Positions 1 to 8,814 of a DNA stretch of 64,000 nucleotides are shown here, piece by piece. The stretch lies in the NCBI RefSeq assembly GCF_900258035.1, contig NZ_OGTP01000002.1, forward strand, positions 1 through 64,000, given 5' to 3'. The translations under genes and the position numbers were made by a program. The notes under the pieces were generated by a model. It ran no database searches. It was not told where the DNA came from and worked only from the letters and a program-made list of their open reading frames with translations. The stretch comes from Caballeronia novacaledonica (GTDB lineage Bacteria > Pseudomonadota > Gammaproteobacteria > Burkholderiales > Burkholderiaceae). The stretch's first letter is position 1. Every line of letters begins with the position of its first letter.

Positions 1-1
1 C

Positions 2-220
2 GGCGCGGCGGGCGGTGCCGTGATCGGCGCGATCGCGGGCGACGCGGGCAAGGGCGCGGCCATCGGCGCGGCAACGGGCACGATGGCGGGCGGCGTGCGT
101 GCGCGGCAGGACAAGCGCGCGCAGCAGGCGAACGCGCAGGCCCAGACCCAGGGCGCGATGTCCACGTACTATCGCGCGTGGGCGGCGTGCATGCAGGGAC
201 GCGGGTATTCGATCCAGTAA
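2..220 (+). CDS. Glycine-zipper protein, 5' end cut by window
   Basis: The reading frame is open from the first bases, so the start lies outside the window; the internal ATG at 20 is probably not the true start. The visible part is an alternating Gly/Ala stretch (GAIAGDAGKGAAIGAATG) typical of glycine-zipper outer-membrane or periplasmic proteins, followed by a Gln/Ala-rich charged segment and a short tail with Cys (AACMQGRGYSI). The tail resembles the end of the YMGG/glycine-zipper families common in Burkholderia. Function is unknown beyond likely envelope association. Confidence 0.6.
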   Translation, partial: GAAGGAVIGAIAGDAGKGAAIGAATGTMAGGVRARQDKRAQQANAQAQTQGAMSTYYRAWAACMQGRGYSIQ

Positions 221-256
221 GTTCGTTGCGGCGCAAATAGAACAAGGAGCGCGATC

Positions 257-844
257 ATGAAGCGCATGAGCCTCGTTGTCTTGTCGTGTCTTGCGATATC
301 CGCAAGCGCATTTTCCGCCGGGCCCGAAGACGACGTGAGCGTCACGCGCAATGCGAACGGCACCACGCTGCAGGGCGTCGCGAAGATCACGGCGACGATC
401 GTCGGCATCGATCCGGCGAAGCGCACCGTCACGTTGAAGACGAAATCGGGCAAGGTGATCGAGCTCGAAGTGACCAACGAGGCGCGCAACTTCGATCAGC
501 TCGCGCTCGGCGATGTCGTGACGGCGCAGTATCGCGAGTCGCTGACGCTGAGTCTCCTCGAGAAGAACGCGCAGGCGTCGCGCTCGGAGAACGACACGGT
601 CGAGCGGGCGCCGCGCGGCGCGAAGCCGGGCGGCGAGCTTGGCCGGGAAGTGACGGTCATCGCGAACGTGATCGCCGTCGACCGTCATGCGATGCTCGTC
701 ACGTTGCGCGGGCCGCGCGGCGAGATCGTGGACTTGCACGTGCAGGACCCGGAACGCCTGAAGCGCGTGAAAAAGGGCGATCAGGTGAAAGCGGTCTATA
801 CGGAAGCGCTCGCGATATCCGTCGAACCCGCCACGAGCAAATAG
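257..844 (+). CDS. Periplasmic protein with an internal tandem duplication
   Basis: The 195-residue product begins with a Sec signal peptide (MKRMSLVVLSCLAISASAFSAG), preceded by an AAGGAG-type ribosome site. The mature part has two similar blocks, about residues 47-107 and 131-192. Each has the order IVGID/VIAVD, VTLK/VTLR, a Gly, a short beta segment, then GDVVTAQY/GDQVKAVY and a final Glu-Ser/Glu-Ala Leu. This suggests two copies of a small beta domain. I do not recognise a named family. It sits 22 nt before a lipoprotein gene, so the two are probably cotranscribed. Confidence 0.7.
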   Translation: MKRMSLVVLSCLAISASAFSAGPEDDVSVTRNANGTTLQGVAKITATIVGIDPAKRTVTLKTKSGKVIELEVTNEARNFDQLALGDVVTAQYRESLTLSLLEKNAQASRSENDTVERAPRGAKPGGELGREVTVIANVIAVDRHAMLVTLRGPRGEIVDLHVQDPERLKRVKKGDQVKAVYTEALAISVEPATSK

Positions 845-865
845 GCGCAACCGCCGGAGCGACCC

Positions 866-1372
866 ATGAAACGATGCTTCGCATTGGCTCTCGCACACGT
901 TGCATGCGCGCTCGCGCTCGCCGGTTGCGCGCAGCCCGAGCAGCGCGTGCAACCCGGCATGGATCAGCAGGCGATCGTCGCGAAGCTCGGGCCGCCGAAG
1001 GAAACCTACGACCTGCCCAACGGCGGCAAGCGTCTCATGTGGCCCACGCAGCCGATGGGATCGACGACCACCGCCGTCGACCTCGACGCGTCGGGCAACA
1101 CGGTCAGCGTCCGGCAAGTGCTTCAGGAAAACGAGTTCTATCGGGCCGAGGTCAACAAATGGACGCGCAACGACGTGATGGTCGCGTTCGGCCGTCCGTT
1201 CGAGACGGCGTTTTTCAAGCGGATGAATCGCGAGGTGTGGTCGTATCGGTACCTCGAAAACAACATCGACCACATGATCTTCAACTTCTATTTCGATCCG
1301 CAAGGCGTGCTCAGGCAGACGCAGAAGCAGCCGGACCCGAAATACGATCCGAGCCAGCGCAACGTGCTTTGA
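866..1372 (+). CDS. BamE/SmpA-like outer-membrane lipoprotein
   Basis: The 168-residue product has a lipoprotein signal with lipobox LALAGC (Cys about residue 19). The mature protein carries a BamE/SmpA-type motif, VQPGMDQQAIVAKLGPP, in which a helix is followed by a strand comparing substrate strings. A second related half (TRNDVMVAFGRP, then WSYRYL) suggests two BamE-like repeats. Such lipoproteins sit on the inner face of the outer membrane. It is not BamE itself by context, since no omp-assembly genes are near. Role unknown. Confidence 0.7.
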   Translation: MKRCFALALAHVACALALAGCAQPEQRVQPGMDQQAIVAKLGPPKETYDLPNGGKRLMWPTQPMGSTTTAVDLDASGNTVSVRQVLQENEFYRAEVNKWTRNDVMVAFGRPFETAFFKRMNREVWSYRYLENNIDHMIFNFYFDPQGVLRQTQKQPDPKYDPSQRNVL

Positions 1373-1381
1373 CGCGATCCG

Positions 1382-2350
1382 CTAGAAGCTGACCGCGAAG
1401 CCGAACGACACGCCATGCACGTTGTGCCCGAACACGTAGCGCACCATCGCGCGCGTGCGCGTGATGACGACGGGATACTTGCTGCTGTCGAGTTCGAGGC
1501 CCACGCCAAGCGATGTCAGGTCGTTGAAACCGAGCACGCCGGCGCTGTTGCCGAAGTAATGCGAATACGCGGTTTCGAGCACGTAGCGCACGGGCCGGTC
1601 GAGTGCGGCAAGACCCGTCGGCGCACGCCAGCGCGCCCACAGGCTGAACTGCTGCGCCGCCGCCGAGCCTTGCACCGCGTCCGACGAACTGCCGAAGCTG
1701 CGTAAATAGATATCGGTTGCGCGGAGTTCGACGTCGATCTCGTAGTGCTCGCGATAGTGCTCCAGATCGAGCATCAGCGAGCCGCCGAGCCCGTAGGCAT
1801 TGAGCGCGCCGTCTTCGAGGAACTGGAGATTGGTGTTGGCGACATGATTGAACACGGTCTGCGCGACGCGCAGATCGCTCGCCACACGGCCGATCATGCC
1901 GTTGACAATGGGCCGCAGACGCAATTCGTCGGTGATCGGAAAGTCCCAGCCGATGCCGACCGTCGTGCTCACCGTGTTCCATTTCGCCGGCACCGCGCGT
2001 TGCTGATTGCCGTCGCTTGCGACGAAGGTCGGATCGTAGCGGCTGTACGCGACCGTGCCTTCGAGATAGAGCGGAAACGAGCGGCTGAGCGTGAAGCCGC
2101 CGCCGATCTGCGACTGGCCGAAGCCGGGATTGCCGCTCGTGCCGCTGTTGATGGAGAGGGAACTCGTCGTGACGTCGGGCACCGCGGTGTACGACATGAT
2201 CGCGAGCACGGCGTTCGCGTAGTTCTTGACGTTGGCGCCGACGACGGCCCGGTCCGGCGCGGCTTGCGCGTGCGCGACGACCGGTGCGACGGCGAGGACG
2301 AGCATCGAAAGGATACGCAACCGGCTCGAAGACAGGATCGGCTTTCGCAT
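1382..2350 (-). CDS. Outer-membrane beta-barrel protein
   Basis: The 322-residue product starts at the ATG preceding the signal peptide (MRKPILSSSRLRILSMLVLA, cut after VAHAQA); a longer upstream extension lacks coding character. The mature sequence alternates hydrophobic and polar residues with many aromatic girdle positions and ends in FAVSF, the C-terminal Phe used by the BAM complex. This supports an outer-membrane barrel. It is convergent with the BamE-like gene, 9 nt away. No specific family or substrate is recognised. Confidence 0.7.
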   Translation of the reverse strand: MRKPILSSSRLRILSMLVLAVAPVVAHAQAAPDRAVVGANVKNYANAVLAIMSYTAVPDVTTSSLSINSGTSGNPGFGQSQIGGGFTLSRSFPLYLEGTVAYSRYDPTFVASDGNQQRAVPAKWNTVSTTVGIGWDFPITDELRLRPIVNGMIGRVASDLRVAQTVFNHVANTNLQFLEDGALNAYGLGGSLMLDLEHYREHYEIDVELRATDIYLRSFGSSSDAVQGSAAAQQFSLWARWRAPTGLAALDRPVRYVLETAYSHYFGNSAGVLGFNDLTSLGVGLELDSSKYPVVITRTRAMVRYVFGHNVHGVSFGFAVSF

Positions 2351-2595
2351 GTGCGCAGCGCCCGAACGTTGAACGGCTGATTGGTCGTACGTTGCAAACG
2401 GCCGCTCCGCTGGTGCGTTGATGCGCTGGTGCGCGATCGCATGCGCGGAGCCGTTGACTGATCCCACGGTCATACGCGGCAAATGTAGCCTACCGATCGC
2501 CGCGCGCCAAGCCCGATGTACACACGAACGTTCACACGGCGCCGCAAGATTTCCTAAACTGGAGCTATTCCGCGCAACGCATCCGGGAGACGTCG

Positions 2596-2808
2596 ATGAG
2601 ACTGAACGAGCCGCGCATGGTGGTTGCCTCGATCGGTGTGTTTATCTGGCTCGCCGGTCTCTACTACACGATCGACGGCCTGCTTTATGACATCAAGCAC
2701 GAATTCCGCTACGGCATGTGGGCGCTCGGCATCGGCATCGTGATTTTCGTCGTCGCGTTGAATCCGCTTGCGCAGCGCAGATCGGGAAAGCGCGACGGAC
2801 CGACATGA
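2596..2808 (+). CDS. Small two-helix membrane protein
   Basis: The 70-residue product has two hydrophobic segments, about residues 9-27 and 41-57, separated by a short polar loop (YDIKHEFRYG) and followed by a basic tail (QRRSGKRDG) expected to stay in the cytoplasm. A GGGAGA-like ribosome site lies just upstream. The family is unknown to me; small proteins of this form are frequent in Burkholderiaceae. Confidence 0.65.
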   Translation: MRLNEPRMVVASIGVFIWLAGLYYTIDGLLYDIKHEFRYGMWALGIGIVIFVVALNPLAQRRSGKRDGPT

Positions 2809-2875
2809 TCGAACCGGCCGGCCGTTCGTGTACTAGGCTATAGAAGCGCCATTGAACTCAACGGAGAACTTCGCA

Positions 2876-3133
2876 ATGGGTGACCTCTGGATTGGCAATG
2901 TAGACGAGTCCACGACCGACGACGAAATCCGGCAATTTCTCTGCAATTACGGTTTTCCTCCGTACGATTCGATTCAGCGCGTGCCCGGCACCGGCGAACA
3001 TCCGGCTGCGGTCGTGACGTTCGACAAGATCGAGCCGCACGTGCTGCGCACCTTTCAGCCGCGCATCCACAACATGTTCTGGAAAAACCGCACACTCGTG
3101 GTGCAGGTCATGCCCGAGCGCAACGAAACCTGA
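2876..3133 (+). CDS. RRM-like small RNA-binding protein
   Basis: The 85-residue product starts with MGDLWIGNVDESTTDDEI, which fits the RNP2 strand and first helix of an RNA-recognition motif (LWIGNV). The ATG at 2876 is chosen because ACGGAGA lies 9 nt upstream; a TTG at 2852 is less likely. The RNP1 region (HPAAVVTF) lacks the usual aromatic residues, so RNA binding would be weak or altered. Single-RRM proteins in bacteria are often cold- or stress-induced. It precedes PPK2 by 59 nt. Confidence 0.7.
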   Translation: MGDLWIGNVDESTTDDEIRQFLCNYGFPPYDSIQRVPGTGEHPAAVVTFDKIEPHVLRTFQPRIHNMFWKNRTLVVQVMPERNET

Positions 3134-3192
3134 TGATGTCCCGGCCGGGCACGCGGCTGCACCGTTGAATAAAACCACATGGGGAGACAGCG

Positions 3193-4023
3193 ATGAAAGA
3201 AGAGAAGGCTGTCGGCGAGAAAGGCGTGCGCGAAGGCGCGGGCGTGCGTGAGCGTCTGAGCCGCAAGCAGTACGAGAAGGAACTGGCGCGCCTGCATGTC
3301 GAACTCGTGAAGCTGCAGGAATGGACCGTCTATACCGGCGCGAAGATTTGCGTCGTGTTCGAAGGGCGCGACGGCGCGGGCAAGGGCGGCACGATCAAGG
3401 CGATCACCGAGCGCGTGAGCCCGCGCATCTTCCGCGTGATCGCGCTGCCCGCGCCGACCGAACGCGAGAAAACGCAGATGTACGTGCAGCGTTATCTGCC
3501 GCATCTGCCCGCCGCGGGCGAAATCACGCTCTTCGACCGAAGCTGGTACAACCGCGCGGGCGTCGAGCGCGTGATGGGCTTCTGCACCGACGAGCAGGCG
3601 AAAACCTTCCTGAAGGGCTTGCCGCTCGTGGAACGCGCGATCATCGATTCGGGTGTGATTCTGATCAAATACTGGCTCGAAGTCGGGCAGGAGGAACAGA
3701 CGCGGCGTCTCGAAGAGCGCATCCACGACGGCCGCAAGATCTGGAAGCTTTCGCCGATGGACCTGCTCTCGTACAGCCGCTGGTACGACTATTCGCGCGC
3801 CCGCGACGAGATGTTCGAAGCCACCGACACCGATCTCGCGCCGTGGTACGTCGTGCGTTCCGACGACAAGCGCCGCGCTCGCCTGAACCTGATCAGCCAT
3901 CTGCTGGCGAACATTCCGTACAAGTCCGTGCCGCGGGAAAAGGTGAAGTTGCCCAAGCGCCAGAAGCCGGAGGGTTATCGCGAGAAAGACCGGCCGCTGC
4001 GGCACGTGCCCGAGCGCTTCTGA
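3193..4023 (+). CDS. ppk2: Polyphosphate kinase 2
   Basis: The 276-residue product is a PPK2-family kinase that transfers phosphate between polyphosphate and nucleoside diphosphates in the cytosol. Visible signatures are the Walker A loop GRDGAGKGGT (residues 58-67), the Walker B and substrate segment FDRSWYNRAGVERV (114-127) and the basic lid helices around EEQTRRLEER. The length fits a single-domain PPK2 of the common proteobacterial type; whether it prefers ADP or GDP cannot be told. A GGGGAGA ribosome site precedes the start. It forms a short unit with the upstream RRM-like gene. Confidence 0.9.
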   Translation: MKEEKAVGEKGVREGAGVRERLSRKQYEKELARLHVELVKLQEWTVYTGAKICVVFEGRDGAGKGGTIKAITERVSPRIFRVIALPAPTEREKTQMYVQRYLPHLPAAGEITLFDRSWYNRAGVERVMGFCTDEQAKTFLKGLPLVERAIIDSGVILIKYWLEVGQEEQTRRLEERIHDGRKIWKLSPMDLLSYSRWYDYSRARDEMFEATDTDLAPWYVVRSDDKRRARLNLISHLLANIPYKSVPREKVKLPKRQKPEGYREKDRPLRHVPERF

Positions 4024-4117
4024 GCGCGATACCGGCGCGCGGATGGCTGTTTCATGACGAGAAATAATTCGCGCGCGCGGAGCTGATCGCGGCGGCCGTC
4101 GGCAACGGCCAAGCACG

Positions 4118-4140
4118 CATGTTCCATACCCTCGAACATG
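4118..4140. promoter_or_regulatory. Dyad in the PPK2-DUF3141 gap
   Basis: The 321-nt gap between ppk2 and the DUF3141 gene holds no gene. It contains a 7-bp inverted repeat, CATGTTC and GAACATG, separated by 9 nt, followed by an AT-rich stretch (CATATATTTTAATG, about 4238-4251) that may hold a -10 box. A regulator site for the downstream operon is possible; no factor is assigned. Confidence 0.3.
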
Positions 4141-4344
4141 TTGTGACGACGTACCCGGAGATTGTTTCGCGCAATGAAGGCGGCGTCACGCGACCTCGCG
4201 TTGCCTCTTTTTGCCACTTTCCTGTCGCACATTGCGCATATATTTTAATGATGGTATTCAAGTCATCGGTCCGCGCGTTCGTCTTGTCGGTCCATGCATC
4301 TGCTTCCGTCATTCCTTGCACGTTCTCTTCGCGGAGGTCACGTC

Positions 4345-6642
4345 ATGCCGCATGCAGATCAACTGGCGCGAAGCCAGGAAATCGCGGAAAAAGTCGCGCG
4401 CATCTTCCAAAAGCGCGCGGAACTGGCGCAGCAGCAGTTCAGCGAGCGCGCAAACGAAGCGGGCACGCGTCTTTTCAGCAACGGCGACGCGAATCGTTTC
4501 GACGGCACGGGTCACGCGTATGCGGTCGATCTCATGCAGCGCTCCATTCTCTTCTGGGACACGTTGCGTCAGCGCGGCAACAATTTCATCGAGCAGACGA
4601 AGCGCGGTCTCGAACCGGTGCTGCACTTCGCTCATGAAATGCTGCTCGACGGCCGCACCTTCGCGCGTCCCGTGAACTATGCGTTGTTGCGTATCGTGCC
4701 GCCCGAGGGCGTGATTATCGATCCGCTGAGACGTCCGTATCTCATCATCGATCCCCGCGCGGGGCACGGTCCCGGCATCGGCGGCTTCAAGGACGATTCG
4801 CAAGTGGGCGTCGCGTTGCGTGCGGGTCATCCGGTGTATTTCGTCACGTTCTTCCGCGATCCGCAACCCGGCCAGACGCTGCTCGATGTCTGCGCGGCCG
4901 AGCAGCAGTTCGTCAGGCACGTGCGCGAGCTGCATCCCGACAGCGCGAAGCCCGCGATCGTCGGCAACTGCCAGGGCGGCTGGGCCGCGATGATGCTCGC
5001 GAGCTCGCAGCCCGACGACACCGGACCGCTCGTCATCAACGGCGCGCCGATGTCGTACTGGAGCGGCGCCTGGCGCGAAGGCGAGGGCGACAACCCGATG
5101 CGCTATTCGGGCGGCATGCCGGGCGGCACGTGGCTCGCGTCGTTGACGGCGGACTTAGGCAACGGCAAGTTCGACGGCGCGTATCTCGTCGAGAACTTCG
5201 AAAACCTCAATCCCGCGAACTCGTTCTGGGACAAGTACTACACCCTCTTTAACAACGTCGACACCGAGCCGCCGCGCTATCTCGACTTCGAACGCTGGTG
5301 GGGCGGCTATTACCTGATGAACCGCGAAGAGATCGAATGGATCACGCGCAATCTTTTCGTCGGCAACAAGTTATGGTCGGGTGAAGTGCGCGGCGTGTCG
5401 GGCGCATCGTTCGATCTGCGCGCGATCAAGTCGCCGATCATTCTCTTCGCGTCGATGGGCGACAACATCACGCCGCCTCAACAGGCGTTCAACTGGGTCG
5501 CGGACATCTACGGCAGCACGGACGAGATCAAGGCGCGCGGACAGGTGATCGTCGGGCTGATGCACAAGAGCATCGGTCATCTCGGCATCTTCGTGAGCGG
5601 CAAGGTCGCGAAGAAGGAATACACGCAGATCGCATCGGTGCTGGAGGCGATCGAATCGTTTCCGCCGGGGCTGTACGGCATGGAGATCGCGGAACGCAAG
5701 GGCGAAGGCGGCAAGCCCGAGTACGACGTGAGCTTTCAAGAGCGCCGCCTGGAAGACGTGTCGGCGCGCTTCAATCGATTCGAACGCGTGGACGAACTGC
5801 CGTTCGAAGCGGTGAAGCAGGTATCGGATTTCAATCAGCGCGCCTATGAACTGTTCGCGCAGCCCTTCGTGCAGGCGATGGCCAACGACACCACCGCGAG
5901 CATGCTGCGCGCGTTCCATCCGTTGCGCGCGCAACGCTGGATGTTCTCGGACTACAACCCGTGGCTCGCATGGCTCGGCCCGGCGGCGCAAGCGGTCAAG
6001 GCCGCGCGCAAGCCCGCCAGCGAACACGACGCGCTGCGGCGCGCGGAGCATTGCGGCTCCGACATGATCAGCGCGAGCCTCGACTTCTATCGCGCGATGC
6101 GCGATGCGGCGACGGAAGCGATGTTCTTCTCCGTCTACGGCAACATGTTCTCGGTGCATCGCGCGCAAGAGCACGAAGCGCGCGAGCAGGTCAGCGATCC
6201 GCGCGATCTGCCCTTCGTTCAGGAAGCGCTCGCATCGGTCGGGCGTGGCGGATACGCGGAAGCCGTCGCGCGCGTCGCGTGCCTGCTGATGCGGCACGAC
6301 GAGCCGCTGCCGCTCACGCGCATGGTGCTGCGCCAGGAACTCGCGGCCGACTACGCGGAATATCTGCCGCAGATGCCGCGCGACGAATGGCGGCGCATTC
6401 GCGGCGAACAGGAAATCGTCGTGCGTTACGAGCCGGAGCAGGCGCTTTCGACCTTGCCCGATCTGCTCGACGACAGCGACGACCGCAAGAAGCTCCTCAC
6501 GCTCTTCGACAAGCTGCACGCGGACAGCCGCATGCAAGGCTTCGAGCCGACGGCCGCGCAGCACGACATGCTCGTGCGCATTCGCGCGGCGCTGCCGCTC
6601 AAAGCCGCGCGCGCGGCCAGACGTCCGGCGGCCGCGCATTGA
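4345..6642 (+). CDS. DUF3141 protein with PhaC-like catalytic triad
   Basis: The 765-residue product starts at the ATG at 4345, with GCGGAGG 8 nt upstream. The N-terminal half is an alpha/beta hydrolase related to PHA synthases. It has a G-x-C-x-G box, GNCQGGW (Cys209), an Asp in SMGDNITPP (Asp373) and a His in SIGHLGIFV (His412), the order and spacing of the PhaC Cys-Asp-His triad. The remaining roughly 350 residues are a helical domain not found in PhaC. It heads a likely operon with pta, ackA, fabI and an unknown gene. The family is annotated only as DUF3141; acyl transfer or hydrolysis of (hydroxy)acyl-CoA is a reasonable guess. Confidence 0.85.
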   Translation: MPHADQLARSQEIAEKVARIFQKRAELAQQQFSERANEAGTRLFSNGDANRFDGTGHAYAVDLMQRSILFWDTLRQRGNNFIEQTKRGLEPVLHFAHEMLLDGRTFARPVNYALLRIVPPEGVIIDPLRRPYLIIDPRAGHGPGIGGFKDDSQVGVALRAGHPVYFVTFFRDPQPGQTLLDVCAAEQQFVRHVRELHPDSAKPAIVGNCQGGWAAMMLASSQPDDTGPLVINGAPMSYWSGAWREGEGDNPMRYSGGMPGGTWLASLTADLGNGKFDGAYLVENFENLNPANSFWDKYYTLFNNVDTEPPRYLDFERWWGGYYLMNREEIEWITRNLFVGNKLWSGEVRGVSGASFDLRAIKSPIILFASMGDNITPPQQAFNWVADIYGSTDEIKARGQVIVGLMHKSIGHLGIFVSGKVAKKEYTQIASVLEAIESFPPGLYGMEIAERKGEGGKPEYDVSFQERRLEDVSARFNRFERVDELPFEAVKQVSDFNQRAYELFAQPFVQAMANDTTASMLRAFHPLRAQRWMFSDYNPWLAWLGPAAQAVKAARKPASEHDALRRAEHCGSDMISASLDFYRAMRDAATEAMFFSVYGNMFSVHRAQEHEAREQVSDPRDLPFVQEALASVGRGGYAEAVARVACLLMRHDEPLPLTRMVLRQELAADYAEYLPQMPRDEWRRIRGEQEIVVRYEPEQALSTLPDLLDDSDDRKKLLTLFDKLHADSRMQGFEPTAAQHDMLVRIRAALPLKAARAARRPAAAH

Positions 6643-6681
6643 GGCGTCGGCGGCGCATCTCATGTTCGCACGGGAGGCGAT

Positions 6682-7620
6682 ATGACTCATACGCACGAGA
6701 AATATGAACTGCTTATCGAGGTGTGCCGGGAGTTGCCCCCGCTCTCCGTGGCGGTCGCGCATCCTTGCGACCGGACCTCGCTCGAAAGCGCGGTCAAGGC
6801 GCACGAGATGGGCCTGATCTCGCCGCATCTCGTCGGGCCGCGCGAGCGCATTCGCGAGGTCGCGGAGGAATGCGGACTGAACATCGCGGGCTTCCCGATC
6901 GTCGATGCGCCGCACAGTCACGCCTCCGCGGAAAAGGCGGTGGAACTCGTGCGCGAGGCGAAGGCCGAGGCGCTCATGAAAGGCAGCCTGCATACCGACG
7001 AAGTCATGGCCGCCGTCGTGAAACGCGATGGCGGCCTGCGCACGCAACGGCGCGTGTCGCACTGTTTCATCATGGATGTGCCGGGCCACACGAACGTGCT
7101 CATCATCAGCGACGCCGCGATCAACATCGCGCCGACGCTCGCCGACAAGGTCGACATCCTGCAGAACGCGATCGATCTCGGTCACGCGCTGCGTCTCGAA
7201 CAGGTTCGCGTCGCGATACTCTCCGCGATGGAAACGGTGAACCCGAAAGTGCCGTCGACGCTGGAAGCGGCCGCGCTCTGCAAGATGGTCGATCGCCAGC
7301 AGATCACCGGCGCGCTGGTCGATGGCCCGCTCGCGCTCGACAACGCGATCAATCTCGAAGCGGCGAAGACGAAGAAGATCGATTCGCCCGTCGCGGGGCG
7401 CGCGAACGTGCTGATCGTGCCGGATCTCGAAGCGGGCAACATGCTCGCGAAGAGCCTGTCGTTTCTCGCGGGCGCGGATGCGGCGGGCATCGTGCTCGGT
7501 GCGCGCGTGCCGATCATCCTGACGAGCCGTGCCGATTCGCTGCAGTCGCGGCTCGCGTCGTGCGCCATCGCATCGCTCGTGGCGTCGAAGCGCCGCGAAG
7601 AAACGCAAGTGGCGGGCTGA
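6682..7620 (+). CDS. Phosphate acetyl/butyryltransferase
   Basis: The 312-residue product belongs to the phosphotransacetylase/phosphotransbutyrylase family, which exchanges CoA and phosphate on short acyl groups. Typical segments are VAHPCDRTSLESA near the start, MKGSLHTDEVM and RVSHCFIMDVPGH in the middle, and DGPLALDNAI followed by ANVLIVPDLEAGN near the end. It lacks the N-terminal MaoC-like hydratase domain of the longer bifunctional homologues. A GGGAGG ribosome site precedes the start. Its stop is 3 nt before acetate kinase, so acyl-phosphate is probably passed to that enzyme. Confidence 0.88.
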   Translation: MTHTHEKYELLIEVCRELPPLSVAVAHPCDRTSLESAVKAHEMGLISPHLVGPRERIREVAEECGLNIAGFPIVDAPHSHASAEKAVELVREAKAEALMKGSLHTDEVMAAVVKRDGGLRTQRRVSHCFIMDVPGHTNVLIISDAAINIAPTLADKVDILQNAIDLGHALRLEQVRVAILSAMETVNPKVPSTLEAAALCKMVDRQQITGALVDGPLALDNAINLEAAKTKKIDSPVAGRANVLIVPDLEAGNMLAKSLSFLAGADAAGIVLGARVPIILTSRADSLQSRLASCAIASLVASKRREETQVAG

Positions 7621-7623
7621 ATC

Positions 7624-8814
7624 ATGGCCGACGTCATTCTGGTTCTCAACGCGGGTTCATCGAGCATCAAGTTCAGCGCGTTCAGCGTCGAAGGCCAGGC
7701 GCTCGAACTGGTCACGCGCGGCCAAGTGGAAGGTCTCTTCAGCTCGCCGCATTTCGTCGCGTTCAATGCGAAAGGCGAGAAGGCCGGCGAGCATGCGTGG
7801 GGCGACGGCGCGAAGCTCGAACATGCCGACGCGATCGCGTATCTCGGCGCGTATCTGCGCGGTCATGGCGCGGGGCATCATTTACGCGGCGTGGGGCATC
7901 GCGTGGTGCATGGCGGCGCGCATTTCACGAAGCCCGTGCTGACGAACCCCGCCGTGCTCGACGAACTCGACAAGCTCACGCCGCTCGCGCCGCTGCATCA
8001 GCCGCACAATCTCAAGCCGATTCGCATCATCGCCGAGCGCTTTTCGCATCTGCCGCAAGTCGCATGTTTCGATACGGCCTTTCACGCGACGCAGGCGCCG
8101 ATCGCGCAGGCGTTCGCGCTGCCGGAATCGATCACGAAGAACGGCGTGCGGCGCTATGGCTTTCATGGTCTCTCGTACGAATACATCGCGAACGCGCTGC
8201 CGGACATCGCGCCCGACGCGGCGAGCGGGCGCACGGTCGTCGCGCATCTGGGCAACGGCGCGAGCCTGTGCGCGATACACGCGGGCAAGAGCGTCGCGAG
8301 CACGATGGGCTTCACCGCCGTCGACGGCCTCATGATGGGCACGCGCTGCGGCAGTCTCGATCCCGGCGTGATCCTCTATCTGCTCGACGAACTCGGCATG
8401 AACGCGCGCGAGATCGAAGACCTGTTGTATCGCGGCTCGGGCCTGCTGGGCGTATCGGGCATTTCGGGCGACATGCGCGCGCTTCTCGCGAGCAGCGATG
8501 AGAGTGCGCGCTTTGCCATCGACCTCTACGCGTATCGGATCGCCCGCGAACTCGGCTCGATGAGCGCCGCGCTGCAAGGGCTCGACGCCGTCGTGTTCAC
8601 GGCCGGCATCGGCGAGCATTCGAAAGAGATACGCCAGCGCGTGTGCGAACAGGCCGCATGGTGGGGCATCGAACTGGACACGAACGCCAACGAAAGCGGC
8701 GGCCCGCGCATCAGCACGGCGTCGAGCAAGGTGAGCGCGTGGGTGATTCCGACCAACGAGGAACTGATGATCGCGCGTCACACGCTGGCGCTGATCGGAG
8801 GAGCATCTGCATGA
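7624..8814 (+). CDS. ackA: Acetate (propionate) kinase
   Basis: The 396-residue product is a full-length acetokinase converting acyl-phosphate and ADP to the acid and ATP. Signatures include LNAGSSSIKF at the N-terminus, GHRVVHGGAHF, the YGFHGLSYEYI substrate loop, HLGNGASLCAI, TMGFTAVDGLMMGTRCGSLDPG split across the active site, and VFTAGIGEHS near the C-terminus. It directly follows the phosphotransacylase and overlaps fabI by 4 nt (ATGA). Together the pair gives substrate-level ATP from acyl-CoA or activates acetate or propionate. Confidence 0.93.
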   Translation: MADVILVLNAGSSSIKFSAFSVEGQALELVTRGQVEGLFSSPHFVAFNAKGEKAGEHAWGDGAKLEHADAIAYLGAYLRGHGAGHHLRGVGHRVVHGGAHFTKPVLTNPAVLDELDKLTPLAPLHQPHNLKPIRIIAERFSHLPQVACFDTAFHATQAPIAQAFALPESITKNGVRRYGFHGLSYEYIANALPDIAPDAASGRTVVAHLGNGASLCAIHAGKSVASTMGFTAVDGLMMGTRCGSLDPGVILYLLDELGMNAREIEDLLYRGSGLLGVSGISGDMRALLASSDESARFAIDLYAYRIARELGSMSAALQGLDAVVFTAGIGEHSKEIRQRVCEQAAWWGIELDTNANESGGPRISTASSKVSAWVIPTNEELMIARHTLALIGGASA

